A stretch of 64,000 nucleotides of DNA. It comes from Acinetobacter pittii ANC 4050 (lineage in GTDB: Bacteria > Pseudomonadota > Gammaproteobacteria > Pseudomonadales > Moraxellaceae). A program made the position numbers and the translations under genes. The first letter of the stretch is position 1, and every line of letters begins with the position of its first letter. A model generated the notes under the pieces. That model was not told the origin of the DNA. It did not search any database and saw nothing but the letters and a program-made list of their open reading frames with translations. Of this stretch, positions 53,965-63,031 are shown piece by piece. Where the stretch lies: the NCBI RefSeq assembly GCF_000399685.1, contig NZ_KB976987.1:1114954-1178953 (forward strand), read 5' to 3'.

Positions 53965-54639
53965 ATGATGAGTAAAATATTACATATAGATGCTAGTGTA
54001 AGAGCTGCAATTAACCCTAATCCAAACCACAATTCGATTTCTAAAAATATTGCTACTCGATTGATCAATTCATGGAAAAAACAGCTACCTATAGATGAGT
54101 ATATTTATCGTGATGTGGGAATGAATCCTCCACCATTTATTACTCAAGAATGGATCGCTGCCGTATTCACCCCTAAAACTAAAAGAACACAAGCTCAACA
54201 CGATGTTTTATCTATATCAGATCAATTAATAGCAGAAGTTTCAAATTCAGATATCCTTGTAATTTCTTCACCTATGTACAATTACGGTATGCCTGCTCCG
54301 CTTAAAGCATGGTTTGATCAAATTATTCGGATTAATAAAACTTTTGATTTTGACCTTGCTCGAGGAGACTTTCCTTTACAACCTCTTTTGTCTGGTAAAA
54401 TATTAATTATTATCACTTCGAGCGGAGAGTTTGGTTTTGAGGAGGATGGTATCAGACACAACATGAGTCATCTTTTACCTCACATTCGTACACTCAGTAA
54501 ATATTTAGGTGTAGAGAAAATTTATGAAATTACCTCTGAATATCAAGAGTTTGGTGATCATCGGCATATATCGTCATTAGAAAATGCTTATCACAAAGCT
54601 GAAAACGTTGTGTCTGAAATTGCTCATTCATTTATGTAG
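53965..54639 (+). CDS. Azoreductase/NAD(P)H quinone oxidoreductase-like flavoprotein
   Basis: About 224 residues. Flavodoxin-like fold with the AzoR pattern: I-L-H-I-D-A-S-V-R near the start, S-S-P-M-Y-N-Y-G-M-P-A-P-L-K-A-W-F-D (about 101-118), and an I-I-T-S-S-G-E segment. It is a second azoreductase paralog in this window but clearly different from the one at 21.9 kb. The start may be any of three near ATGs; GGA lies before the ATGs at 53965 and 53968. Likely controlled by the divergent LysR protein. Confidence 0.83.
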   Translation: MMSKILHIDASVRAAINPNPNHNSISKNIATRLINSWKKQLPIDEYIYRDVGMNPPPFITQEWIAAVFTPKTKRTQAQHDVLSISDQLIAEVSNSDILVISSPMYNYGMPAPLKAWFDQIIRINKTFDFDLARGDFPLQPLLSGKILIIITSSGEFGFEEDGIRHNMSHLLPHIRTLSKYLGVEKIYEITSEYQEFGDHRHISSLENAYHKAENVVSEIAHSFM

Positions 54640-54708
54640 AATTTAGAGGATATTAATACTTAAAATTTTAAAATTAAGTTAGATTAATATTAGTCCAATA
54701 AAAATAAA

Positions 54709-54737
54709 TAAGCCTACCCTATTGGGTAGGCTTTTCA
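54709..54737 (+). terminator. Terminator of the azoreductase-like gene
   Basis: AAGCCTACCC / GGGTAGGCTT hairpin with a 4-base loop and T-run. Confidence 0.9.
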
Positions 54738-55025
54738 TTTCTGCACCGAAACAAACTTATAGTTATATATTATATATGTTGAAATTGTTTTTCTTAAAAC
54801 CAAGAATATACAGACCTGTATGTTTAAGCAATTGAATTTTTCTCACTATATAAGTTAATTTAATTCATTATTGGAATTTTAAATTGTTTTATGAATTTTA
54901 TAAGGCAATATAATTATTTAGATAATCTACAGAAAACTCATTTTTATAATTTTAATATTTAATTAAGTTATTTTTAAATAAGATCTCATTAATTAAAATC
55001 TTAATGTATTAGCCATTTATTGAAT

Positions 55026-55053
55026 AAAAAGGCCCATCCATGATGAGCCTTTT
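55026..55053 (-). terminator. Terminator of rnd
   Basis: AAAAGGC / GCCTTTT outer stem with CATC/GATG inner pairing, just beyond the rnd stop on the minus strand. Confidence 0.7.
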
Positions 55054-55074
55054 AAGTTTAAATAGGATTGGATA

Positions 55075-56199
55075 TTAAATCGATAGACTTTGTTTTTCTT
55101 CTTGAAACAATTGGATTAATGGTTGGGTTAACAACTCATAGCGCCAACCTAATAAATAATCAGGTAAATCTTGTTCATTACCTTGCGAAAGAACATGTTG
55201 ATGAATAGCATTTAACCATTTTTTTCTCAGCAATACTTCTTTAGGAATAGAAGTTTCATTTATTGCATGAGCAAGCACCATATCCATTTTATGTAAAGTC
55301 TCTTTAGACGTTACTTTAAAGGGTTTTGCAATTTTCGATGGCCACTGATTTTCGATAGGTAGATCTTTAAGTAATTCTAAAATAGTTTTGCCATATTCAC
55401 GAACCACATTTGGACGAATATCCTTCACTTGCGAAAGTTGAAAGCTATTACGCGGGTTCTTTTCAACCATATCAATCATAGTTGAGTTTCTAAGAATAAA
55501 ACTACGTGGCTGGTTTGTTGCTTTTACAATATATTCGCGCCATTCGCTTAAATTTTGTAACTGCATTAGCTGACGACGTGAGTGACGATAATTGCCGACA
55601 TCGGTATAGAGTAATTCTGTCGGAGTTTCACTAATAATTTCTTTAGTTAAGCTACTACAATCCTCAAGAACATAGTCATAAAGCCCTTTTTGCTTAAGCT
55701 GTTCTTGAATATGACTAGCTAGCTTCATTAGATATAAAACATCATTAGCTGCATAACAAAGTTGCTGAGGCGATAGAGGCCGAGCTAACCAATCAGATCT
55801 TGTTTGATCTTTTTCAATGTCAATATCAAGGCAAAGTTTTAAAGCACCTTGGTAACTCACTTGCAAGCCATGGCCTAAGAAAGAAAGCCCTACCTGAGTG
55901 TCAAACACTTTAAGCAAATCTTCTTGATCTGCATAATGGTAAATTAAGTCGATGTCCTCTCCACATGCATGAAAAATATTTTGCTGTGCGAGAAAGATCT
56001 TTTTCCAAAACTGACTTAGATCTAATGAAACACCATCCAACAGATAGACATTGCCATTTACATTGACTTGGCATACTCCAAGTTTCGGCCAGAGTGTGTC
56101 AACCTTAATAAATTCTGTATCAAGTCCATATATTGAACATTGATCCATTTTTTGAAGAACATCAACCAATTCGGTTTGCTGTTGGATAAACTGAAACAT
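55075..56199 (-). CDS. rnd: Ribonuclease D
   Basis: A 374-residue 3'-5' exoribonuclease that trims tRNA and other small RNA ends. The N-terminal DEDD exonuclease domain (about 1-170) has D-T-E-F (28-31), the H-A-C-G-E-D-I-D block and Y-A-A-N-D-V-x-Y-L; an HRDC domain follows (about 205-285). All acidic residues look present. TTGAGAAAG precedes the ATG. In relatives it neighbours ycgL; here they are separated. Confidence 0.93.
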   Translation of the reverse strand: MFQFIQQQTELVDVLQKMDQCSIYGLDTEFIKVDTLWPKLGVCQVNVNGNVYLLDGVSLDLSQFWKKIFLAQQNIFHACGEDIDLIYHYADQEDLLKVFDTQVGLSFLGHGLQVSYQGALKLCLDIDIEKDQTRSDWLARPLSPQQLCYAANDVLYLMKLASHIQEQLKQKGLYDYVLEDCSSLTKEIISETPTELLYTDVGNYRHSRRQLMQLQNLSEWREYIVKATNQPRSFILRNSTMIDMVEKNPRNSFQLSQVKDIRPNVVREYGKTILELLKDLPIENQWPSKIAKPFKVTSKETLHKMDMVLAHAINETSIPKEVLLRKKWLNAIHQHVLSQGNEQDLPDYLLGWRYELLTQPLIQLFQEEKQSLSI

Positions 56200-56529
56200 G
56201 CTTTCTCAAGTAAATGCAAAGAGTGCTTTAAACTCTGGTATATATAACATAGAAGCAGAAAAATGCCACTTAAACCTTTATGAATACTCTATTTTTGAAC
56301 AATTTTTCGAAAATAGATAATTTTTTGAGCTTTTATTTATATTTTTAAATTTATCTCCAAATACCCCTTCTATAAAATTTATAAGATTTTTTTCATGCTT
56401 ATATTCATATTCTATTTAAACTTTCTACTATTATAAAAACAAAATAATATTTATGTTTAATAGTTGAATTCAATTCAGAAGTTTTTCAATTAAATTGATA
56501 TTGTATTAATGAAATAAGCATCGCAATGC
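56200..56529. other. rnd promoter region
   Basis: 330 AT-rich bases between recR and rnd, both on the minus strand. An inverted repeat GAAATAAGCA / TGCTTATTTC (56512-56535) overlaps the end of recR and can act as a weak terminator. Nothing else seen. Confidence 0.5.
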
Positions 56530-57126
56530 TTATTTCATTCTCATGCGGTTATGCACTGCCTGACTTAAGGTATGGCTATCGACATACTCGAGTTCACCAC
56601 CCTGAGGTACACCCTGAGCAATACGTGTCATTTGTATTGGTAAGTGCTTAGTCGCCTCTACCAAATAATGAGCTGTTGCCTGTCCTTCTACAGTTGCATT
56701 CGTTGCCAAAATCACTTCTTCAATCGTGCCTTGGCTTAAACGCTGAATCAGATAAGGAATACCAATTTCTTCAGGCCCAATACCATCTAATGGAGAAAGA
56801 TGTCCACCTAAAACATGGTATTTGCCACGAAAGCTACCACTTTGCTCAATCGCCATCACATCTGCTGGTGATTCAACTACACATAATAATTGATCATCTC
56901 TGTCTGTTGAGGCACAAATATCACAAATTTCATGTTCAGTCAGAGAATGACAAACACTACATTCATGTATATAACTTGAAGCTTCATGTAGAGCATGAGC
57001 TAATGCAAATGCACCTTCTCGATTTTTCATCAAAAGATGTAAAGCCATACGTTGAGCCGATTTCGGACCAACGCTAGGCAATATACGTAAAGCTTGAACG
57101 AGTTGTTCAAATCTATCACTAAACAC
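56530..57126 (-). CDS. recR: Recombination mediator RecR
   Basis: 198 residues: helix-hairpin-helix (L-P-S-V-G-P-K-S-A-Q-R), a four-cysteine zinc finger (C-S-V-C and C-D-I-C, about 57-72) and a Toprim domain with V-V-E-S-P-A-D-V. It works with RecF/RecO to load RecA at gaps. The start is a GTG with AAGGAA nine bases upstream. It lies 9 bases after the ybaB gene, the standard ybaB-recR pair; no dnaX is seen upstream. Confidence 0.95.
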   Translation of the reverse strand: MFSDRFEQLVQALRILPSVGPKSAQRMALHLLMKNREGAFALAHALHEASSYIHECSVCHSLTEHEICDICASTDRDDQLLCVVESPADVMAIEQSGSFRGKYHVLGGHLSPLDGIGPEEIGIPYLIQRLSQGTIEEVILATNATVEGQATAHYLVEATKHLPIQMTRIAQGVPQGGELEYVDSHTLSQAVHNRMRMK

Positions 57127-57135
57127 TGAATTTCC

Positions 57136-57465
57136 TTAGAACATGCCCGCTAAGCCAGGTGGCAAGCCCATACCAGAATTTGCTTTTTGCATTTTTTCTT
57201 CAGAAATCACTTCTGCTTGACGTACAGCATCATTAACCGCAGCAGCGATTAAATCTTCAATCATGTCTGGCTCATCTTGAAGTAATTCTGGATTAATTTC
57301 GATACGTTTTACGATATAACGGCCAGTCATTGTTACTTTAACCAAACCACCGCCAGCTTCTGCTTGAACTTCAGTTTGAGCAAGCTCTTCTTTAGCCTTT
57401 TTTATATTTGTTTCCATATCTTTTTGCATGCGCTGCGCTTGCTGCATGAGCATATTGATATTCAT
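57136..57465 (-). CDS. ybaB: YbaB/EbfC nucleoid-associated protein
   Basis: 109 residues from the ATG at 57465 (GGAGT upstream; a longer frame is not needed). Contains the family pattern [14 protein letters not shown], a charged coiled helix, and [14 protein letters not shown]-terminal [10 protein letters not shown] tail is typical. It binds DNA as a dimer and is cotranscribed with recR. Confidence 0.93.
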   Translation of the reverse strand: MNINMLMQQAQRMQKDMETNIKKAKEELAQTEVQAEAGGGLVKVTMTGRYIVKRIEINPELLQDEPDMIEDLIAAAVNDAVRQAEVISEEKMQKANSGMGLPPGLAGMF

Positions 57466-57723
57466 AACCTTACTCCGTATCTCTATCAAATCTTTAAAGT
57501 ATTATTCAGTTCTGCCAATACTTTATAAAAACTTAATCTCGTTGAGCTAGCCTTATTGATCAAAATCTATATAGGCTAGTACATTGAACTCAAATTAATC
57601 CGTAATTCTGACACAATAAAGTAATGTTTTCTATCGGTATCTCTAGCTCTGTTTGACGCAGCCATATACATGGCAAAAGCAAAATTAGCTGCCATTTCTT
57701 TAGGATTTAAATGCTTTAGAAGA

Positions 57724-57960
57724 TTATTGAGACGCCTGCAAACCATCTTTGATTGTTTGATATTCGCTTAAAGGAACTTTTTTGAAAGAGTTATTCGCTT
57801 TTTCAATAGACTCATCTGCTTCTTGTACTGATTTCTCAGCATTGCTGATTAATAATGTCGTTTCATTTGATGCGGGGCTTTGCGCAGGTTTAGTTAATAA
57901 TTTGTATCCAATGACACCAACTACCCCCACCACAACAACAATAGCAATAGGCTTAAGCAT
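57724..57960 (-). CDS. Mini membrane-anchored protein, paralog of the one at 14.2 kb
   Basis: 78 residues from the ATG at 57960 (an in-frame GTG lies four codons upstream). One N-terminal helix (about 4-22), a proline/serine spacer, then an amphipathic helix N-A-E-K-S-V-Q-E-A-D-E-S-I-E-K-A-N-N-S. The 14.2 kb protein has the same order and similar residues, so the two are paralogs. The function is unknown; the layout suggests an inner-membrane anchor with a periplasmic or cytoplasmic helix. Monocistronic. Confidence 0.68.
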   Translation of the reverse strand: MLKPIAIVVVVGVVGVIGYKLLTKPAQSPASNETTLLISNAEKSVQEADESIEKANNSFKKVPLSEYQTIKDGLQASQ

Positions 57961-58077
57961 TTTAAAACTCACATTTATTTTAGTTTGATTTAAAGTCTTT
58001 ATAACCTTTGCTTGGCATTACGATTTAAATAAAATGTAGTTTTTTTATTGCAATTGTAAAAATTAAGTAACTTTAGA

Positions 58078-58113
58078 TAAAAAACCACCTCAACTCATGA
58101 GATGGCTTTTAAG
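58078..58113 (-). terminator. Terminator of metZ
   Basis: AAAACCACCTCA / TGAGATGGCTTTT-type stem, beyond the metZ stop on the minus strand. Confidence 0.75.
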
Positions 58114-58148
58114 CAACTAAAATAGTTTCGATAAAAATTTTAAAATAA

Positions 58149-59336
58149 TTAGATGAGATCTAACCCACGTGAAATATCGCCAATGATGTCATTAATATCT
58201 TCTAGACCTACAGATACGCGAATTAAACCTTCTTGAATACCTGCAGCTTCTTTTGCTTCAACAGAAAGTTTGCCATGTGTCGTAGTTGCCGGATGTGTAA
58301 TTGTTGACTTCACATCACCTAAGTTACCGGTAATCGAAATAAACTTGGTATTATCAATAACCTTCCAAGCACCTTCACGCTCGCCTTTAACAACGAAGGA
58401 TACAATCCCACCGAAACCCTTTTGCTGTTGTGCAGCAAGTTCATGACCAACATGATTTGGTAAACCGGCATAGTAAACCTTCTCTACTTTTTCATGGTTA
58501 GATAACCATTCTGCAAGAATTTGAGCACTTTCACAGTGTGCTTTCATACGCAAGCGTAAAGTTTCCAAACCTTTTAAGAAAACCCATGCATTAAACGGAC
58601 TCATTGATGGTCCAAGCGTACGAACAACACCAAAAACTTCTTCTAATAACTGATGATTACCCACAACCGCGCCACCTAAAGCGCGCCCTTGCCCATCTAA
58701 ATATTTAGTTGCCGAGTAAATTACAAGGTCTGCCCCGAACTTTAATGGTTGCTGCAAAACAGGTGTACAGAAACTGTTATCAACTGCAAGTAAGGCACCA
58801 TTTGCATGAGCAATATCTGCAAGCGCCTGAATATCTGCGATCTCAGCTAGAGGGTTAGACGGCGACTCAACAAAAAAAAGTTTAGTTTCGGGACGTACAG
58901 CGTTTTTCCATGCGTCCAAATCACATAAATCAACAAATGTAATATCTACACCAAACTTGGCAATATATTTTTCAAATAAGGCAACAACTGATCCAAAAAC
59001 TGCTCTTGAGCAAATAACATGATCACCAGCTTTTAAATATGCCATAGCAACTGACAAAATCGCGCCCATTCCCGAGCTTGTTGCAACAGCTCGCTCAGCA
59101 CCGTCTAAAGCTGCTAAGCGTTTTTCGAACATCGATACAGTCGGATTAGTAAAACGAGAATAGATATTTCCTTGAACCTGACCAGAAAATTTTGCTGCAG
59201 CTTCAGCTGCGTTTTCATATACAAATGATGAAGTCAAAAAAATCGGTTCGCCATGCTCACCCTCAAAACTACGAGTATGTCCGGTACGAATGGCTAAAGT
59301 ATCAAGTTGGTATTCTAAATCATCAGACTGGTTCAT
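58149..59336 (-). CDS. metZ: O-succinylhomoserine sulfhydrylase
   Basis: A PLP enzyme of the Cys/Met metabolism family that makes homocysteine from O-succinylhomoserine and sulfide. About 395 residues from the ATG at 59336 (403 from an ATG at 59360 that lacks a ribosome binding site). Features: S-S-G-M-G-A near 85, D-N-S-F-C-T-P-V-L-Q-Q-P, and the PLP lysine in Y-S-A-T-K-Y-L-D-G-Q-G-R. The G-Q-G-R after the lysine motif is typical of MetZ as opposed to MetB or MetC. Monocistronic. Confidence 0.9.
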   Translation of the reverse strand: MNQSDDLEYQLDTLAIRTGHTRSFEGEHGEPIFLTSSFVYENAAEAAAKFSGQVQGNIYSRFTNPTVSMFEKRLAALDGAERAVATSSGMGAILSVAMAYLKAGDHVICSRAVFGSVVALFEKYIAKFGVDITFVDLCDLDAWKNAVRPETKLFFVESPSNPLAEIADIQALADIAHANGALLAVDNSFCTPVLQQPLKFGADLVIYSATKYLDGQGRALGGAVVGNHQLLEEVFGVVRTLGPSMSPFNAWVFLKGLETLRLRMKAHCESAQILAEWLSNHEKVEKVYYAGLPNHVGHELAAQQQKGFGGIVSFVVKGEREGAWKVIDNTKFISITGNLGDVKSTITHPATTTHGKLSVEAKEAAGIQEGLIRVSVGLEDINDIIGDISRGLDLI

Positions 59337-59471
59337 TAAATGTGCGCCTTTACTGGTCATGTACTAAAAAACTATCATCATTTTGAGTGTCTAAGGTATT
59401 TAAGGTCAAGGTAAACCTTAAAATTATCGCTTAGACTTTATTCAACTTTAGTAAATAGTTGGTAAAGCAAG

Positions 59472-60557
59472 ATGAAACGCTTAAAGTCCCTTGTTTCTGA
59501 ACAAAGTCAAATCAAGCACCTTTCTACCCGACTATTTCATCCAAAATCATTGGTACTATCACAAAGCACTCCCTTTGAAGTGATTGGGGAGTTCAATCAA
59601 ACCCGGATTCGCTATTACGCTGCGACCAATAAACAATTTAAAGAGCCTTTAGTATTTGTAGCTCCTTTAGCCATCAATATGGCAATTTATGATTTATACC
59701 CTTATCGTTCTCTTATCAAATACTTCCAAAATGCAGGCTTTGATGTCTATTTAGTTGATTGGGGGCGTTTAAAGTTTAAAGATAGACACCTTAACTTTTT
59801 ATCATTTATTAAAGATTTTATTCCTAAAGCAATAGAACTTGTTCGAGCACATTCAGGGAGTGAACAAATCTCGCTACATGGATGGAGTATGGCGGGTATA
59901 TTCGTTACTTTATATACCGCTCTCAATCAACCTAATCATGTTAAAAATCTTATTGTACTTGGTAGTCCAATAGACAGTTATGCCTCTGGTTATATTGGGA
60001 AGCTCTATCGAACCATGAATCATTTTATTGGTCGCAATAAAATGATTCAGGACCGTGTTTATGCTGGATTACCAAAACGTTTGATTCATAGCCCAGGAAT
60101 TTTAAACTCCTTGGGTTTTAAAATTCTTGATCCTAAAGGTTGGTTTGATGGCCATGTTCAACTACTAAAAAATCTTGACGACCTGCAATTTGTACAAGAG
60201 CATGCTACCCTCAGTAACTTTTTAAATAATATGATTGATTATCCTGGTGGAATTAATCAGGACATGTTGTTTAATGTGTGGTTACAAAATCCATTGAAAC
60301 ACGGCTTTATTCAGCTAAAAGATCAGAAAATTGAATTAAAAAATATAGATTGCTCTCTCTTGGTTGGTGCTGGCCGTAGTGATCAGTTGGTAACTGCTGA
60401 CGCTGCATCTCCATTAAGTGAGTTGACAAGCAGTCAAGATGTTACGTTTACGCTTATCCCTGGCGGTCATTTAGGCTTAATGTCGAGTCAGGCAAGTGCT
60501 CTAGAATTCTGGCCACAACTAGCGAAATGGCTGACCGAACGCTCAACAAAAATTTAA
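59472..60557 (+). CDS. PhaC-like alpha/beta hydrolase with serine nucleophile
   Basis: 361 residues. The overall wording (A-I-Y-D-L-Y-P-Y-R-S-L-I-K-Y-F-Q-N-A-G-F-D-V-Y near 71-93, D-W-G, and a catalytic D near 305 with G-G-H-L-G near 332) follows polyhydroxyalkanoate synthases, and the length matches class III PhaC. The nucleophile motif is G-W-S-M-A-G with S139, where PhaC has cysteine. It is therefore more likely a hydrolase or acyltransferase of this branch than a polymerase. No phaB, phaP or phaE gene is adjacent. Weak ribosome binding site. Confidence 0.75.
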   Translation: MKRLKSLVSEQSQIKHLSTRLFHPKSLVLSQSTPFEVIGEFNQTRIRYYAATNKQFKEPLVFVAPLAINMAIYDLYPYRSLIKYFQNAGFDVYLVDWGRLKFKDRHLNFLSFIKDFIPKAIELVRAHSGSEQISLHGWSMAGIFVTLYTALNQPNHVKNLIVLGSPIDSYASGYIGKLYRTMNHFIGRNKMIQDRVYAGLPKRLIHSPGILNSLGFKILDPKGWFDGHVQLLKNLDDLQFVQEHATLSNFLNNMIDYPGGINQDMLFNVWLQNPLKHGFIQLKDQKIELKNIDCSLLVGAGRSDQLVTADAASPLSELTSSQDVTFTLIPGGHLGLMSSQASALEFWPQLAKWLTERSTKI

Positions 60558-60856
60558 GGATAAGATCAAAATTCAATCTATAGAATTTATTAGCAGATCT
60601 ATTTAAGAATTCTTTTTGCTCATCACTAGCGATTATAAGACGTTCAACAACCATTAGATTATGGAAAAACATATAATTTTTTAGTTAAGTTTATGTTTTT
60701 ATTTGATATTTTTAAGTTATTGATATCTAATAATTTTATTTATTATTTGAACAAATTATAAACCAAAATGACACTTGAGTAATTAATAGTCATTGAAATC
60801 TTGGCAATAAACCTTATATTGAGTACAGGTTCATACCTTTAACTGAGGAAAAGCTC

Positions 60857-61126
60857 ATGAATAAATTTATGGTTGCAGTCTTTACGGGCATGGTGAGCAT
60901 TGCTAGTTTAGGCTTACAAGCTGCAACACCTGAGCAAGAATGTCAAAAATTGCAAGACGATTACAATTTGATTTATGCATCAAAAGGCTTTTGTTTTAAA
61001 GATCCTGATGCAAAAGAGAAATATGGTAATGAAAACTGTCATACGACAAAACCAAAGTTTTCTGACAAAGAGCAGCAACGTCTTGACGCTATTAAAGAAC
61101 GTCAGAAAGAATTGAAATGTAAATAG
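60857..61126 (+). CDS. Small secreted cysteine-containing protein, YARHG-like
   Basis: 89 residues with a signal peptide (1-22, ending L-Q-A-A), giving a mature form of about 67 residues with four cysteines (29, 46, 61, 88), suggesting two periplasmic disulfides. The stretch Y-N-L-I-Y-A-S-K-G-F-C-F-K-D-P resembles the YARHG motif of secreted proteins. GAGGAAAA precedes the ATG. It lies 17 bases before a HIT protein gene, so cotranscription is likely. Function unknown. Confidence 0.78.
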   Translation: MNKFMVAVFTGMVSIASLGLQAATPEQECQKLQDDYNLIYASKGFCFKDPDAKEKYGNENCHTTKPKFSDKEQQRLDAIKERQKELKCK

Positions 61127-61143
61127 TTTTAAAGGAATAATAC

Positions 61144-61557
61144 ATGGCATATGATGATCAAAATATCTTCGCAAAAATTTTACGCGGAGAACTTCCTGCG
61201 ATAAAAGTCTATGAAGATGATCAAGTTCTAGCTTTTATGGATATTATGCCTCAAGCCGATGGTCATACATTAGTTATTCCAAAAACACCTGCTGTAACAC
61301 TCTTAGATTTACCTCCTGAAGCAGCGGCATATACCATACAAATTGTCCAGAAGATTGCTAAGGCAATGGAAAAAGCGCTCAATTTAGAAGGTATTGTCTT
61401 AATGCAACTTTCTGGAGCAGCAGCGGGACAAACTGTCCCCCATGTTCATTTTCACCTTATTCCAACAAATGTGCATCAACTTGGACGCCATGCTGTAGAG
61501 TTAGGTGATCAAGAAAAAATTAAAGAATTAGCGGAAAAAATTAAAGCAGCTCTTTGA
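61144..61557 (+). CDS. HIT family protein
   Basis: 137 residues with the histidine triad H-V-H-F-H-L-I-P near residue 99 and the N-terminal F-A-K-I-L-R-G-E-L-P-A typical of the HinT/Hit-like branch. Members hydrolyse or transfer nucleotides such as adenosine phosphoramidates. AAAGGA precedes the ATG. It probably shares a transcript with the small secreted protein gene and ends at a strong terminator. Confidence 0.92.
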   Translation: MAYDDQNIFAKILRGELPAIKVYEDDQVLAFMDIMPQADGHTLVIPKTPAVTLLDLPPEAAAYTIQIVQKIAKAMEKALNLEGIVLMQLSGAAAGQTVPHVHFHLIPTNVHQLGRHAVELGDQEKIKELAEKIKAAL

Positions 61558-61568
61558 TTTTTCAATTA

Positions 61569-61598
61569 TTAAAGCGGAGTTTAGACTCCGCTTTTTTT
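61569..61598 (+). terminator. Terminator
   Basis: AAAGCGGAGT / ACTCCGCTTT hairpin with a 4-base loop followed by a long T-run. Confidence 0.93.
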
Positions 61599-61812
61599 CG
61601 TTTTAAGAATTATAAAAAATGAAAAAACTAATTTATTTCTAAATTTTAAGCGTCATAAAACTGTCATTTATTCTTCACTTCCCTGTCACAAAATTTGCCG
61701 ATACTGCTTAGCAAGTTGGTGAGCTTTTGTAACTTTTTGTACACAAGTCAACTACAAAATAAATAGTTAGCTAGGCATACGCCCTTTTTAAATACCTTTT
61801 GGAGAAATCTCA

Positions 61813-62919
61813 ATGAAGAAATTGCTACTCGCTGCCGCAGTTGCAACTTTGAGCATAAACGCGGTGCAAGCAGCGCCAACTTTGTATGGCAAACTAAATG
61901 TTTCTATTAACCAAGTTGATAATAAAAATTTCGATGGAAAAAGTGACGTTACCGAAATTAACTCAAACTCTTCTCGTATTGGGGTTAAAGGCGAAGAGAA
62001 ATTAACTGACAAATTATCTGCTGTTTATTTAGCCGAGTGGGCAATTTCTACTGATGGTTCGGGTTCTGATACTGACCTTAGCGCACGTAACCGTTTTATT
62101 GGTTTAAAAACTGAAGGTGTTGGTACATTAAAAGTTGGTAAGTATGACTCTTACTTCAAAACTGCTGCTGGCGGTAACCAAGACATCTTTAATGACGATA
62201 CACGTTTAGATATTACTAATATCATGTACGGTGAAAACCGTTTAGACAATGTGATCGGTTTTGAATTAGACCCTAAATTATTAGCTGGTTTAACATTCAA
62301 CATCATGGCTCAAACTGGTGAAAGTACTTCTGATAGCAAACCGGGTGAAACTGGTAAAGATAGCAAAAATGATAGTTTCGACTCTGTATCAACTGCGCTT
62401 GGCTACGAAAACAAAGATATTGGCTTAGCAGTAGCTGCTGCTGGTGACTTCGGTATTAAAGGTAAATATGCTGCTTATGGCCTAAAAGATGTCTATACAG
62501 ATGCTTACCGTGTAACTGGTTCTTATGACATCGCAAAATCTGGTTTTGTGGTAGGTGCTTTATGGCAACATGCTGAACCTACTGATGACTTAACTGCATA
62601 TGGTCAATCATATAAATCAGATGGTTCAATCGATAAAGCTGGTAAAGCTTACCGTGGTTTAGAGGAAGAAGCATATGCAGTAACAGCTGCTTATAAAATT
62701 CCTAACACTAAACTTAAAGTGAAAGCAGAATATGCTTCAGCTGAAACACAAGTAAGTGGTCAAGCGGATCGTAAAATCGACTTGTACGGTTTAGGTCTTG
62801 ATTACCAAATCAATAAACAAGCTCGCTTCTATGGCATTGTTGCTCAACAAAAACGCGACTGGTTGAATGATGACGACAAGCAAACTGTGGTAGGTACTGG
62901 TATCGAATATAACTTCTAA
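61813..62919 (+). CDS. Outer-membrane porin (Gram-negative porin family)
   Basis: 368 residues with a signal peptide (1-20, ending V-Q-A-A), then a beta-barrel: start A-P-T-L-Y-G-K-L-N-V-S, S-S-R-I-G-V-K-G-E-E near 58-67, L-K-V-G-K-Y-D near 113, and a C-terminal strand ending Y-N-F. This is the 16-strand general-porin pattern. Loops are rich in D/N and G. It may resemble the 33-38 kDa porins of Acinetobacter, but no allele is claimed. GGAGA precedes the ATG. Confidence 0.9.
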   Translation: MKKLLLAAAVATLSINAVQAAPTLYGKLNVSINQVDNKNFDGKSDVTEINSNSSRIGVKGEEKLTDKLSAVYLAEWAISTDGSGSDTDLSARNRFIGLKTEGVGTLKVGKYDSYFKTAAGGNQDIFNDDTRLDITNIMYGENRLDNVIGFELDPKLLAGLTFNIMAQTGESTSDSKPGETGKDSKNDSFDSVSTALGYENKDIGLAVAAAGDFGIKGKYAAYGLKDVYTDAYRVTGSYDIAKSGFVVGALWQHAEPTDDLTAYGQSYKSDGSIDKAGKAYRGLEEEAYAVTAAYKIPNTKLKVKAEYASAETQVSGQADRKIDLYGLGLDYQINKQARFYGIVAQQKRDWLNDDDKQTVVGTGIEYNF

Positions 62920-62942
62920 TCAGTTATGTTTGATTCATATCT

Positions 62943-62973
62943 AAAATAAAAGGGCTCATGCCCTTTTATTTTA
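62943..62973. terminator. Terminator of the porin gene
   Basis: AAAATAAAAGGGC / GCCCTTTTATTTT stem with a 4-base loop. Confidence 0.9.
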
Positions 62974-62987
62974 TGGTACTAAATATA

Positions 62988-63020
62988 AAAAAGCCGATAT
63001 AAAAGTTATCGGCTTTTTTG
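62988..63020 (-). terminator. Terminator of the DUF937 gene
   Basis: AAAAAGCCGATA / TATCGGCTTTTT stem; lies just beyond the stop codon of the minus-strand gene. Confidence 0.9.
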
Positions 63021-63031
63021 AAGTTTATACC

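Larger units (their letters stand above)
54640..55074. other. Intergenic gap between accessory genes and rnd
   Basis: 435 very AT-rich bases with a terminator at each end (54709-54737 and 55026-55053). No ORF or RNA gene recognised in the middle. Confidence 0.5.
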
